Of a stretch of DNA of 64,000 nucleotides, positions 41,175 through 53,495 are shown piece after piece; position 1 is the first letter of the stretch; the number at the start of each line of letters is the position of its first letter. Made by a program: the position numbers and the translations under genes. The stretch is taken from NCBI GenBank assembly GCA_019426215.1, contig CM033393.1:11194046-11258045 (forward strand). Direction: 5' to 3'. The notes below the pieces were generated by a model that did not search any database, was not told the origin of the DNA, and saw nothing but the letters and a program-made list of their open reading frames with translations. Source of the DNA: Buddleja alternifolia (lineage: Eukaryota; Streptophyta; Magnoliopsida; Lamiales; Scrophulariaceae).

Positions 41175-42004
41175 TCATTTTGCATCATATTTTATTAGAC
41201 ATATAATTTTGGGGGAATCCACTTAATTTGTGTCTAAAAGATTTTCCTAACTGGTACAAGATATCAAATTTAGGGGGAACCTTAAAATTGTACTTGACCA
41301 TAACTTCAAGCGTCAATGATCAAAATTTTCAGATGCATGATCATCAACGCTCAGTATTACTTATGCATAAAATATTGGACGATCAAATATAAAAATCTTT
41401 TCAATCCTAAGCGTCTAATTTTCATATACCAACAAGTGGTATCAGTTAAGCGTTGAATCAATTCCAATCAACTCTTAATATAAAAATATTTCCTTTACAA
41501 GCCATGCATAAAGTTTACAATCTTCTTTCGAAGTAGTAGGTATACTCAAAAGTCTATTTTGTACTCTACTTGCACGCTTCTATCACATCAAACTAGTGGG
41601 TAATCAAAAGTTTCTTTTTCAAAATGACGGTTCAGAGATAGTACGTGTTTGTGTACGTGTCAGTGTACAAACAGGCGCGTACATTACACTCTGAAAATGT
41701 CAAACGTTTTCAAAATTTTAACTCGGATGTCAAATCTTTATATGAGAATTACCAAATGTAACTTCTCTCTATTACACAAAACTCGCGTCCGCAGTTAATG
41801 AATTTATGGCTAAGATTCAAAAGTCGTTACACATGTCTAAATCCTACAGAGACTAGAGAACACAAGTTTCAAAAATTCTTTACTGTGTCATTTAAAATAC
41901 AATTTCTGCAGAAAGACAATTCACTTTTACTCAAACATATCTGCAAAATTTATTCTCTCTCTCTCAAAGCAAAAGAAAATCTCAGTTCATCTCTTTCACT
42001 AAAA
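41175..42004 (+). other. P1 spacer between pol and ORF3
   Basis: About 830 bp without a supported gene. It has two purine runs similar to polypurine tracts (TTTTGGGGGAAT near 41208 and TTTAGGGGGAAC near 41269); extra tracts of this kind have been reported in Sireviruses. The ORF3 frame stays open upstream of the chosen start, to 41798, in both P1 and M2, so a longer N-terminus cannot be excluded. Confidence 0.55.
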
Positions 42005-45000
42005 ATGGCACCAAAGAAATCTTCGTCTACTTCTGCCGAACTTACCATCAAGGTTACTGAAGGCCTTGTTGTCGACTGGAAATTCCTCTATGAACAACCT
42101 CAGATCAATCTAACAGACATGATGGACATGGTCGTCAAAGCTAGGCATAAACCGTTCTTGACCCAATATTCCTATCTGTTTCCGACTGAAGTCGACACCT
42201 TCTGGAAAACTGCTAAACTTTCGCATGACAAGAAGTCTATCTCTTGTCTAATTCCCTTATCCAAGAAGGAGTCTCCCAAGGAATTTATTTTGTCTGCTGC
42301 CTCCATTGCCGAGAACTTCAATCTTCCAAATGAGGGCGAGGCATTGGATTATGTTACTTTAAAACAAATCAAGGAAGCATAGACAACCATGAGTGCGTAC
42401 GACGATGTACCCTACACTTAGTATTTTGAAAAGAAAGAACTGGTATCTAAATACCGTCTGTTGGCTGATTTTTGCACCAAGATCATAGAATGCCGAGTGG
42501 GAATCTTTGATAAGGTGAACCCAGTACAATTTCAGATGATGACTGCTATACTCCTCAACATCAAGATCAACTGGAGTGAGTACACTTTTGGAAGGTTTCG
42601 GGACTGTCTAAGCGCCTCGAATAAACCTTATGGGCTTGTTTTAAGTGACCTGCTGTACAAATCAAAGTGTGTATACTCGTCTGGTCTTCCTTTGAATAAG
42701 ACCAAGTTACTGGGACGAAGGATTCTGAATAATCTTTTTAATCCTCCCAAAATTGGTGGTGCTGCTAAACCACTATCTGAGCGTCTGGAAGTACGTCAAG
42801 CGTCCGATGAGGAAGCGGAGCGTCCAGTGCCAGAAGAAGCCGTGAAGCGTCCGGCTGTTACCAAGAAGAGGGCTCCTAGAAAGCCCAAGGTACAAGTTGT
42901 TCCTCCTCCTCAGAAAGATGATGAGGAAACTGATGAGGATGCACAGGACAAGTTACCTCTAAAGCAGAGGAAGCTGGAAGGAATCATCAAACAAATCGAA
43001 TTTGATAAACCAGCTGCTGCTCCTCCTGTTCAAGCGCTTAAGCTCGTTGAAGGAGTCAACGTGAAGAAAATATTCAAGCGCTCCAGGACAAGCAAGCGTC
43101 GGGCTGCTCCTGTTCCTGAAGAGCTTGAGACTATTGAGCCAAGTGCTCAAGTCGCTGTTGAGCCAAGCGCTCAAGTTGCTGCTGAGCCAAGCGCTCAGAG
43201 TATTGCTGTTGAGACTAGTTCTCAGGGTAAGTTTATTTCTTCCCACAGCATTTCTATTCCTACATCTGTAGAAGATCCTGCTCTTATAGAGGATAGTTCT
43301 TTTGTTACAGCTATGGTTCCAGTCGTCGCTGAAGCATCAACTGATGTCCTCCTAGACGTTGAGATGACAGAAGTTGTGGTTATCGCTAAAGATGTTGCCG
43401 CAGAAGTTGCTGCACTTGAAGCTGAGGAACCTGCTACTAAAGAGGTTCAAACATCAATCCCTATTCAGGCAATAACAGAGGCACGCTCAAAAGGTCAAAG
43501 CATTGAAATTGAGCGAGAGTTTTATAGAGCCATTGAACTTGGAAAAACCCCTGGTCAAATACCGTCTTCTCTTATCCTTCAACAAGACAAACATGGAGGA
43601 AGGACTCCTAGATGCGATGAGGATTTGGCATATTATCTTGATTATGGCCACAGCAGGAGTACAGGCTTCGCCCTAAGAGATTACAACATTCGGGTGTATG
43701 AGCTTCTTCGTCCTAGCTTTCTCAATCCATCCGAGGCAGTATTGAACAGAGAAGGCTACACACACTTTCCTCAGACTGCTAATAGTATTGAAAATCTATC
43801 TTCAGTTAACCCACTTCGCCTGTAGAAGCATAAAGCAATTCATGCCGGTGAGCGTCTAGAATCATTGACAGATTTAATTCAGACTGAAGCCGATGCATAC
43901 TTTGACAGCGTCTGGAATGCCAACTATTAGACTGATAGATATCACTTTGAATCTATCAGAGATATTCATCATGAAGGCATTCGCGCTATGGTCAATGCTG
44001 GAACAGATTATTGCATGAATGAAGTCAACTGGGTTGAAGCGTATGTGGGACACAAATACACATTCTCAAAGTTAGTCCAAGCTCCCCATTTATTTGGCAT
44101 AGGCATGCATGACAAGAAGCGTCAGTTCGCCAAGTATTGCCTAAAGAAGCGTCAACAGAGAGTTGGACCTGTTCTGAAGCTCCCACTTGTTAGACATCAA
44201 ATTGAGCAATGTCTGCATCAAGAGCTTCACCGACTGTCCAATACTCCTCTACTCTTCAACGCTCAAACATCTTCCAGTGGTACCTCTTTTATATCGTGCT
44301 TGAATTTTGCTTCGAGCCACTGCGAGGATAAGTTCAATATGATGGTGAAGATTATGACTCCATTATCTCTGTTCGACAAAATCTTCACTGCAAATCTCCG
44401 ACAATGGAACGGCTCTGTAATCAACTCTTTCCGAGGATATCCTTTGCTCCTTTCTCTCCGCATAGAGGCACTCAATCATTATGAGTTTGTCCTCTCACTA
44501 CTTGAAAGAAATCAGGGACTAGCTCAAGCGATCTATCCATACTTAGAAGAGTACTACGCTGCTTATGTGCCAGAGGATCAGCGTCTCCAGTCTTTCCCTT
44601 CTGACTGCTTGATTGGATTTTCTCGAGTTTATTGCCCAGATTCAATCTTCTCCATCTGTCAAGCGCCGTCCACGGTTTTTTCGAATCATGTGCTAGATAT
44701 CATTGGTCCAATGCACATCAGGGCCATTGATAGTCCCCTTCGCACATTCATTTTCGGAACCTGTGTGACTAGAACCAGACTTGATGAACTTTTGGAAGCT
44801 GCGTCCACTTCCTATGCCGATTTAGCAAATTGGAACTTCCAATTCCATGACTTTCGTCAACCTGAGTCAACGCTTGAGGAAGCGCCTGCTAAGTTAATTC
44901 AAGCATCTCCACTAGAGGATATTCCTGACGCTCCTGAACCCGTGGCAGATGATATTGCTGAGGATCTTTCTCTTGACATACGAGGTAATGTCTTTGATCC

Positions 45001-45994
45001 TGCATATCAAGTTCCTATTCACTCTCTCAAACACTCCTCAAGCGGTTCAATCAGATGAGAGTCAATCCTTGGTCCTTTGCTTAAATCCATTTTGGAGAAT
45101 ATCAGTGCCCATGGTGCTCAGAACGAAGAATCCCTTCACTGGATTAAGGATGATTTGGCAAAGATTGAGACTCACGTTATGAGCGCTCAGATTGCTCATA
45201 TGCGTAGTTCAGCTCAAGCGGCTGTTGGTGAGTGCAAACAAGATTTTCAAGAAATGCATGATGCCACTCAAGCAACCCAACTTGCCATGAAAGAAGAGCT
45301 TGAAAAGCGCCTCGAAACCCTTGAGACTTCTCTGAATGATGCTACCAGCGCCAAGCTCCTCGCCCTGCAGGAACGTTTCGACAAGCGTCTGGACGACATC
45401 ACAGATTCTATGTCTCAGATTGCTCATCAGGTCAGTTTACTCACAGATCACTTTCTAAAGTCTGATGATGGCAATAAGGGAGAAGAGAAGAAGAAAGGAG
45501 AAAAAAGGAAAACGTCGAGTTCAAGAGCTCAAGAACCCACGCCTCTCAAGCGTCACGTTCTAACCTCTCCTTCAGCGCTAAGTCTCCCATCCTGGATAAC
45601 CACTTTACAAGTAAGTGACTCTGGAGCGCCTAGTAGAACACAACCTCCAAGAGCACTATATCTAAATCTACCAATACCTACAAGAGCAATGATAGAACAG
45701 TTCGACATCCCTCTTCAAAGAACATCCATTCCAGAACCTTCAGATCCTAAAATTTTAGCTGAAGAGAGGCAGATATGTGAATTTGTCCGAACTTTCAGAA
45801 TTTGTCTAAGATATATTGGTATCGATCCAACGGATTAGGACAAACACTTTACCGCCTTCAAGAAGAGACAACAAGAAGAAAACAAGCTCATAATCAACAA
45901 AGATCATGAAGCGATGATGACCTTGGAAGACAATCTGACTGAAGCTATCCGAGCTGAAATGCCCAAGCGATACAAAGTTAGATCAAGTCATTAG
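42005..45994 (+). pseudogene. P1 ORF3 (envelope-like position), six in-frame stops
   Basis: Start chosen at MAPKKSSSTS, shared with M2 and resembling M1's MAPKAS. One frame runs 1330 codons with stops at 42380, 42419, 43823, 43928, 45056 and 45836 and no frameshift. Features: an N-terminal globular part (LVVDWKFLYEQPQ); a Pro/Lys-rich basic middle with KKIFKRSRTSKRR (nuclear-signal-like, 43063-43107); three 24-base repeats (43136-43207); a C-terminal globular part (NEVNWVEAYVGHKY); then a coiled-coil (about 45077-45460), a KGEEKKKGEKRK basic run and a conserved tail (RYIGIDPTD). I see no signal peptide or clear membrane helix, so 'envelope' is only a positional label. Role unknown. Four of the six stops correspond to Trp or Gln codons in M2. 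Confidence 0.7.
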
Positions 45995-46210
45995 AGCTTT
46001 TTGATTTGCATTATCTATATTCTTGTCTCTCATTTTATTTTTTTTTAAGTTGTAAAAATGCTTGTAACTCTCGATATATATAAAATGCATTTTCAGCTGA
46101 AACATCTCGTTGAAGCGTAACTAACTTTAACTAACATTATCTAATCAAAGCTAACTTTTATTTTGGCTGTCTAACTCTTGAACTATAAAAGAGTAAGTAT
46201 TGCCATCATC

Positions 46211-46224
46211 AAAAGGGGGGAAAT
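46211..46224 (+). other. P1 polypurine tract
   Basis: AAAAGGGGGGAAAT beside the 3' LTR; the same tract is at 48959-48972 (M1) and 55787-55800 (M2) on the minus strand. Confidence 0.85.
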
Positions 46225-47751
46225 TGTTAGGAATTTCATGTTAGATGTTTTGATGATGACAATTAGGACCTTTGTTAGACCCCAAAATTATGTAAGTTTG
46301 TTTTTCAGCTTTGAAGTGTTAGATTTGTAATAGGCTTTGTTTATATTTGTTCTAGATTGTTAGGCTAAGTAGTCTTAGGCTAAGCGTCTGATAATTTCTG
46401 AGTGAGTTTATCAGTGATAAAGTTCGAAGACTCAAGCGCCTGATTTCTGAATAAAGATATAGTCTCCAAGCGTCCAAATTGACCAGCTATATCAAGCGTT
46501 ACCTTATAGGACAGAAGTAGTTTTACCTGAATTTATTTCTAAGTCCAGAAGGAGTTTTAATGCAAATACTCTCAAAGCATTAAATACCAACGGGCATTTA
46601 ATTCAAATGCATTAAATGTGATAAGCACTTTCAAACGTACGGAGAAGCCACCCTATTGGACTGTCAACTATTCAAAGACTGCAGCACCAACTTTTGTGCA
46701 GCAGATTTTCAGGAAAAAGGACAAAAGTTGTTCACTCGCGAAAGTGAGAGACACGCGCCCTTACATGTGTCAAACGGACACTTTTTCCAAGAATGCCTAT
46801 AAATAGGACTTCAACAACAAGCCAAAGATAGAGAACAATTACCAAGTCGAATTGTTGTTGCATTGAAATCTCATTCCTTACAATCTCAGAAAAGCCAAAC
46901 TTTCAAGAAATTATTCTCTTTGCTTTTCTTCAAATCCTGAGATAGTCAACCCAATATCTCAAACATTCTTTTCGAAGAAACTACATTACTACTGAGATAT
47001 TTTCAGTTGTTTGAACTTCATCAAAATCAAACAAACCCTTTTAGAAAAACCCCTATCCAAGCTTCGCGATCTGTGTGAAGTCGAAGTTGGATACTTGCCA
47101 TATTTCTGGGTGAAAGAAGCAAGGGGATTGAAGTGATTTGGAGAAGAAATCTGTGTGATCAAGGAGCTCAAGTCATCGACATCCATCTCTCCCTAATTTG
47201 TAGAAGATTCTGTGTGATTCTTTGAGAATTATTTTAGTGGATTGCCTCCAAGTGTTCGAGGAGAAGAAGGACGTAGTTGGGATTACACCACCCAACGAAC
47301 CTTACAAATATTGTGTCATTTACTTTTCAGTCAATTATTTTAACTATCATATCATTGCATAAACTGATTAAGTAAAACACAATCAAAAGCTAAGCAACTA
47401 AGAAATTTCTTGTGATGCTAAAGCTTTTAAAAGAAGACTACAAAAATCATTCTGCTGTGCTAACACTGATCAAAGAAGTGAACGCTCAAACCTACTCGGT
47501 TATAGTATTCAATTCTTGAAATCTAAGTTAACTTTATAAAAACGTCTTCGTTAGATGCTTCACCAAAGCGCCTATATTTTAAGTGAACGCTTAAGTCAAG
47601 CGTTAGACAATTCAAGCGTCTACTTTTTCAAGCATCCAAAAACCATTTTAGTACGAAATCTTTTGAAGTCGAAAAAGACTTCAAGGTCTATTCAAACCCC
47701 CACCCCCCCCCCACCCCTTCAAGACCCTTCGTATGTCACTTGAGACCAACA
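46225..47751 (+). repeat. P1 3' LTR
   Basis: 1527 bp, TGTTAGG...ACCAACA. It lacks a roughly 17-base GATAAGAGCATTAAATG-type repeat unit present in the 5' LTR at about 34548. TATA at 46798-46805. Followed by AAGAC. Confidence 0.9.
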
Positions 47752-47756
47752 AAGAC

Positions 47757-48958
47757 AGTAAAGATAAATAACACAAGATATATAAGGTTCACTGGGTGAT
47801 GTAATCCCAGCTACGTCCTTCTCCTTTTCACTCGGAGGAATTTACTAGGTTGATTTTCAAAGAATCACACAAAATCTTCTACAAGATAGTAAAGGGTGAA
47901 AATGATCTTGGGCTCCTTGATCACACAGACTTCAGCACCAATGAAGATCGTCTTCTTCAAGCTTCTCTCACTCAGAAATACTGCCTGAAAGGGTTCGACA
48001 ACTTTTCTCACTCAAATGAAAGGTTGAGGTTTGTCACTAGGGTTTTGTTTGTTTTTGAAAAGATCAAACAACTTGGAATATCTCAGTTGGAATTTGGGTT
48101 TCTTCTTTGGAAGATGTTTGAGATATTTGTGACTGTCTCGAATGTAGATAAAAAGCTTGAAAGATTTGGCTATGGAGTTTCTAAGCTTTTTCCCAGAAAA
48201 TGTACGTAAGATTTTTGGCAATAATTTCTCTTCTGTTTTTCGTACGTATCTTGTGTATCTTGTATATTTGTAGGGTTTGCTGGGGTAAGGTATTTATAGG
48301 CAATTTCTTGGGATCTTTCTGTTAGACACATGTAGGAGCGTGCCTTTCACGCAGCACGTGAGTTTACCTGAAGTCTGACATTCTTGAAATTTCGCTGAAG
48401 CCGATTGGACGGGAGCAGCTGAAACTCTAAAATTTCTGACAGTCTGGTCAAAAGGTGGCTTGTCCACAAGTCACAGTGGCTTATCACATTTAATGCTCTT
48501 ATCAACCATTTAATGCAATTGGAATTTATTTTCCGTTGGAAATAAATGTCCGTTGAATGATTGTATTTAAGTCCTTCTTGACTTGAGGATTTATTTCAGG
48601 TGAATCTAACATAAGTCGCTTGAGAGATTTTGAGCGCTTGATCCATAAATCCTGAAATGAGGTCTTTTAGCATTTGATAGGCGCTAAGAATAAAATCTTT
48701 ATCTCTGATTGACTTCAGATGCTGGTCTTCAACTTCTTCTCTAATAGACTCACCTAGAATTCTACTAGCGATTCAGTTTACTAAGACTTGGTCTAAATTC
48801 TATAAAGATCAAAATTTACAAGCCTAAAAAATAAATTACAACTTTCAAACACTTATACATCAATCTATGAAAAACGGAAACTTATATTGTATTTTTGGGG
48901 TCTAACATTAAATCCTATCTTGTCATCATCAAAACATCTAACATGAAATTTCCTAACA
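47757..48958 (-). repeat. M1 3' LTR, second fragment
   Basis: Continues 34154 after P1 is removed and ends TTCCTAACA (48958) next to the M1 polypurine tract. TATA (minus) at 48291-48298. An antisense ORF of 119 codons (47850-48209) lies in it; I do not call it a gene. Confidence 0.85.
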
Positions 48959-49194
48959 ATTTCCCCCTTTTTGATGATATCAAGACTTTTAACTCTTATA
49001 ACTCTTTTATATTTTTAAGAGTTACTTTAAAAAGAAAAGGCCCAAAGGAATATAAGTTAGCGTTTGACAAGTTAGTAAAGTTAGCTAAAGTTAGATTAGC
49101 TTCAACAAGATGTTTCAGCGTTAAAACATTCATTCATTGAAAGAATTAAAGCATACATGTTTTACACTGAAAGAATATCATAAAAGGAATCCAG

Positions 49195-52100
49195 TCACTT
49201 TTTCTGTCGCTTCGCTCTTTCTCCGCTTTGTAGAACTTCTAACTCTAAGTCCTTCAAGAGTCGATCGATGTCAATCATCGTTGTATGTTGAATTTCATCA
49301 TAATCATGCCTACTAAGTCTGGCGCTTTCATTTAGCTCTAACAATCTTTTCGTCCATTCCCTTGATGGAATACCAAGTTCACGAATTAAATCATGATAGA
49401 TATCTCTTTGTCGATCATTTGACGGTCTCCGATTGATAGGTCGTTGTAGCGGTTCGGCATATGCAGGAAATCCCATACTTTCTAAGAACTCGGGGTCCAA
49501 TTCTGGAAGCGCGTACTTTCCGAGATAATACCTTGGCTTTCTTTTCTTGGATAGCATTTTCTTAATGCTTACTAATTCTTCAAATATTGAACGCAATGTT
49601 TAGTATCTGTCTTGGAAATCGCTTTGGACTTTTCTTTATCTTCCCCCTTCTTGACATTATCAAGGGAGGTCTTGAGTTTAGCGACATCTCGGCGCAAGAG
49701 TCTAACTTCTTCGACGAGAAGAGTAACTTGTTGAGCGACACTCTGAGCGGCGGCATCGGATGAAGCGTGTTTTTCAGCATCTGTTGAAGCACTCTGAGCT
49801 AAGTCACAGTTGAATTCAGATGAGAGCTCAGCGATAAGAGATGATATGCTCTTCATGATAGCAATAGTGCTTTTATTTGCAGCGTTTCCAATATCACGAC
49901 TCCGTGTATCCGACACTATGCGGATATGTCTATCAGCAGCCTTAAAGATCTTGGAGCAGGAACCCTTAATGTTGGTAAGCGAGTTCCAAACTACCTGTCT
50001 AAAGTCTCTGGCTTTTGAATCGCTCTCGGAATCTGAATCAGAAGAAGGACGCTCTGGGGACGGGAGAAGTCCGTAAGAACTTGAAACTGCAGCCTTACCT
50101 TTGGATTTATCTGTGATAAAAGGTTCTTCAGGCTCTTGAGCAATTTCAGCGTGCACTTCTTCAACTACTTGATCCATGATAGGATATGCAATCGCTGGGG
50201 GCTCTAGAAGAATCTGGCAAAGAAGCCTCAGGATGTTGAGCGACTCCTACAATAGGAGCAATGTCTTCTTCTATAATTTGGATTGGGCCAATGACCCAGA
50301 GGGGGCCAAGGGCTTCCATCACATGCCTTGGACTGATCAGGCCAGATTGTATGATAAAGAATATAGCATCTTCGCGCTCTTCGGTACTTAGTGCTAGTTG
50401 CACACCTTCCGGTAAATCAATCCCTGAAGTATAACAGTTGAAGAAGTCCAAAATCAAAGGCATGAGCGCTTGAGCTGCTTCTTGGTCCACTGGCCTAATT
50501 AGTGAGATCATCTTGGCCACTTGAATATTTGATTCACTAAAGAGCACAGGGTGAAGTGTATATCCTCTGAAATTGTAACACCTGGAATAGTGATTGAAAC
50601 TGATGTCCAGCGCTTGGGCATTTTCAAACACTGCTCTCATTTCTGACTTTGGCCTGGAAGAAGTGGTCGTTTACTTGATGAATCGTCTTCATTTAGGTCA
50701 GGAAAGACTCGTTGAACAAACCCTGTATGAGGATGCAGAACGTAGCGTCCGCCTTGGCTGTATAAGGCAAGTTGCCGGCGAATGTAGCTTTCGATTGGTT
50801 CTCCATATCGTGGCAAAGCGCTAACATTCCCTACAATAATCTGACACTGTTGAAGCAAAAATGTTGCATAACCTCGGCGTTTGTTCTCTATCCCAAATTC
50901 AAACAAAAAGGGATATCTGATCAGTTCTTCAATGGTGTAAAAGTGAAGAACAAATTCTTCAGCCCACTTGGCTGTATTCATCATCCAATGTTTTCCAAGT
51001 TTGTCCACTTTCTTTTGATCTTTATTAGTGGCAAGGAACTTCTCAAAACGTTCCGTCTCTTCATCATAGTCGTCAGCCCATAATCTGGCTAGATATTCAC
51101 GAGCCTCATCTTCTATCCACGAGTTGACCGGATTTGGGCACTCAGCAACAAGCGGTCCTTTACCTTTCCATAACTTAAGTGGATTAGGAGAGAGAGCGTT
51201 CTGGGGAGACTTGACAACGGAGGGGAGATCCGAATAGCCTATCTTGTTGAGATCTTCCTCATCTGGATTTTTGTTCCAATCACCCATGTGGGGGTTTTTG
51301 AAAACAATCTTGCTTTAGCGCAGAGGATAAAAGGACTCGTCCAAGCGACTGTTTAAATTGAAACGCTGAAGATCAAAGTCAGCTCTGTTGAAAACTGGAC
51401 GATGAATATACTCAAATCGTGATTGAAGACGCACCAAGTTATATTGTCCTAGATTGGCAATACGCTCGAAAATTTCAAACTTGTGAGAGTTGGACATATC
51501 AGGCCGATGGAGAGTTGTTTGAAATTGTATTTCCAACTCGGCAAGCGTTTGAGTGTCTCATTCTCTAGCGGCATAATAGAATTCAACATCTGGAGTATAT
51601 CCGCGCGGAAAGAAATCGATGACACGAGGAGGAGGTCCCATTGGTGTGGGAACAATGGCAATCACTTCTGTTCGGATTGGGGCCACTTCTATCGACCGCT
51701 CAGCGTTTAAAGTCGCTTCACTGGCTGATGATGTTTCAGCATCAGGAAGGGCTTGAGATGCTTCCTTAGCGATATCCACAACAATTGCCATATCCACATC
51801 TACTTCAACTGGAATCTTGGATGAATGAGGAGCATCATCGATTGGTGCCTCTTGATGTACATCTTGAGCTGATACATGTAAGCGATTGAGAAAAGCAAGC
51901 AAAATTTCCACTAAGTAGAAATTTAGAAAAGAAAAGACTAAATCGCTTACCCTGAGGAATATCATCGACTATTTCAGTCGCTTGATCTGTTTCTTGGACA
52001 GGTTCCTCAGGCTTTTGGACTAGTTCTTCTGGATCTAAGTCGAGAAAAGAAGTTATTGGATCAGCACGAATGGGAATATCTACTTCTTCAAGAGTGTTGA

Positions 52101-53495
52101 GAACATATTGAATATCTGCTTCACATTGTGCTGAAAGAGTTTTTATCCTAGCGTTAGAGACTTAGAAACTAACAAGGAAAGAATAGACTAATTTGCTTAG
52201 CAAATACTTAGTCTGAACACTAGAAAGCCTCTCAGATTGAGTAGCAGCTTGAGGATCTGAGCTGATTTCGGGAGCAGCGTCAAAAGAAGGAACGCTCGCT
52301 GACTCTCTAAGCGCTGGTTTCGATGAAGCGCTAGAGGATGCTGCGGGAGTAGAAAGAGGAATACGTCTTCGTGCAAGCGGTACTTCTTCTTCTACTACTT
52401 CGTCTTACTCGGGAACGAAAAAGATAAACGCTGGAGGAGGCGATGGAGATTTAGGAGAGGGAGAAGGAGAAGGAATCTTTTGCTTCTTTTTGGGCTCCGG
52501 CTTCTTCTTCTTGGGTTCAGGCTTCTGTTTCTTTGCTGGCTTGAATGGCTCAGCGACTTTGAGAACTATCTTTCTCTTAGGTCGATTGACCACCACTTCT
52601 TCTTCGGACGAAGAGGATGATGATGAAGAAGAAGACGCTTGATCTTCATCATCACTACGAACAACTCCTAAAGCACGAAGTCGCTCACGCTCTTATTTTG
52701 GAACAGCTGCACCACCAATCTTCCTTGGCTTTTGCAGCTCACCGATCATTTTCTTTCCGTAGAATTTTGTCGCTGGAATCTTTTTGCCAAAAGATTATGC
52801 ATTACTGCAAGCGCTAAGAATACGACTTAACACAATCCCATAAGTCTTAGGATTCACCGACTTGGCCATCGCTGCCTTAAAGCGATTAAAAACGTAGAGA
52901 GACCAATTTACCTTTAATTTGGTCAGAATGGTCACCATTATTTTATATTGGATATTCGTGACTTTATCGAATGACCCTTTTCTGCAATCGATCATCTTTG
53001 AGCATATATCCGCGAGAATAACGTATTCGCCCTTCATATCGTTTTTCTTGAAGTTCGGCTCATACGCAGTATCAACATCTTCTTTCTTGAGCAATTCCCA
53101 AACTTTTGTAGCATCTCCGAGAGTGACGTGTTCCACCTCAGTGCCATCATGGAGTAGAACCAACAATGAAGAAATCAAGGAAGGGGTGAGAACAAAAGTC
53201 TCTTTAGCAAAAGGGAAGACGCAGGATATGGAATTTTCGTCTTCAGAAATCTGGGCATTGTTGAAAAAGTGTAGACACTATTCTTCAAAATAGTTGAAAA
53301 TAGCAGTGATCATATCTCTCAAATCAGATTCTTGAACGAGTGGAAAAACTGTTCGAAGAGGAAAGTTCTGGTTATCAAACAGGTAGTCCCAGTTAACCAG
53401 AAATTCGGCGTTAACCGTGACTGGTTTTTCAGCACGGGAAGTTTTCCAGTAGCAAACTTGAATGATTTGGAAGATTTTGAAGCTTTGGGTGCCAT
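49195..53495 (-). pseudogene. M1 ORF3, diverged and broken
   Basis: Minus-strand pieces from MAPKAS (ATG 53495) to the stop at 49195: a part resembling the P1 N-terminus (IDCRKGSFDKVTNIQYKIMV, 53178-52795), a Lys/Pro-rich stretch (PKKKKPEPKKK, 52596-52405), a segment with NPLKLWKGKGPLVAECP (51287-50637), then YNFRGYTLHPVLF (50640-50161), a coiled-coil-like segment (50177-49572) and a basic C-terminus (49596-49195). Order and spacing match P1 and M2 ORF3, but identity is low. Many frame changes and stops. No function known. Confidence 0.65.

Larger units (their letters stand above)
34155..47751 (+). mobile_element. Sirevirus-type copia P1, full length, TSD AAGAC
   Basis: 13.6 kb, plus strand, LTRs 34155-35675 and 46225-47751, AAGAC at 34150-34154 and 47752-47756. 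The order is gag, protease, integrase, RT, RNase H, then a very long third ORF, which is the Sirevirus layout. Hand comparison of the first roughly 300 LTR bases shows about 2-3% difference, so it is fairly young, yet the coding region has many stops. It is inserted in M1's LTR. Confidence 0.92.

Noticed and set aside
42005..45994. Calling ORF3 a true envelope protein
   Set aside because: Position alone suggests it; I see no signal peptide, no clear membrane helix and a nuclear-signal-like run instead.
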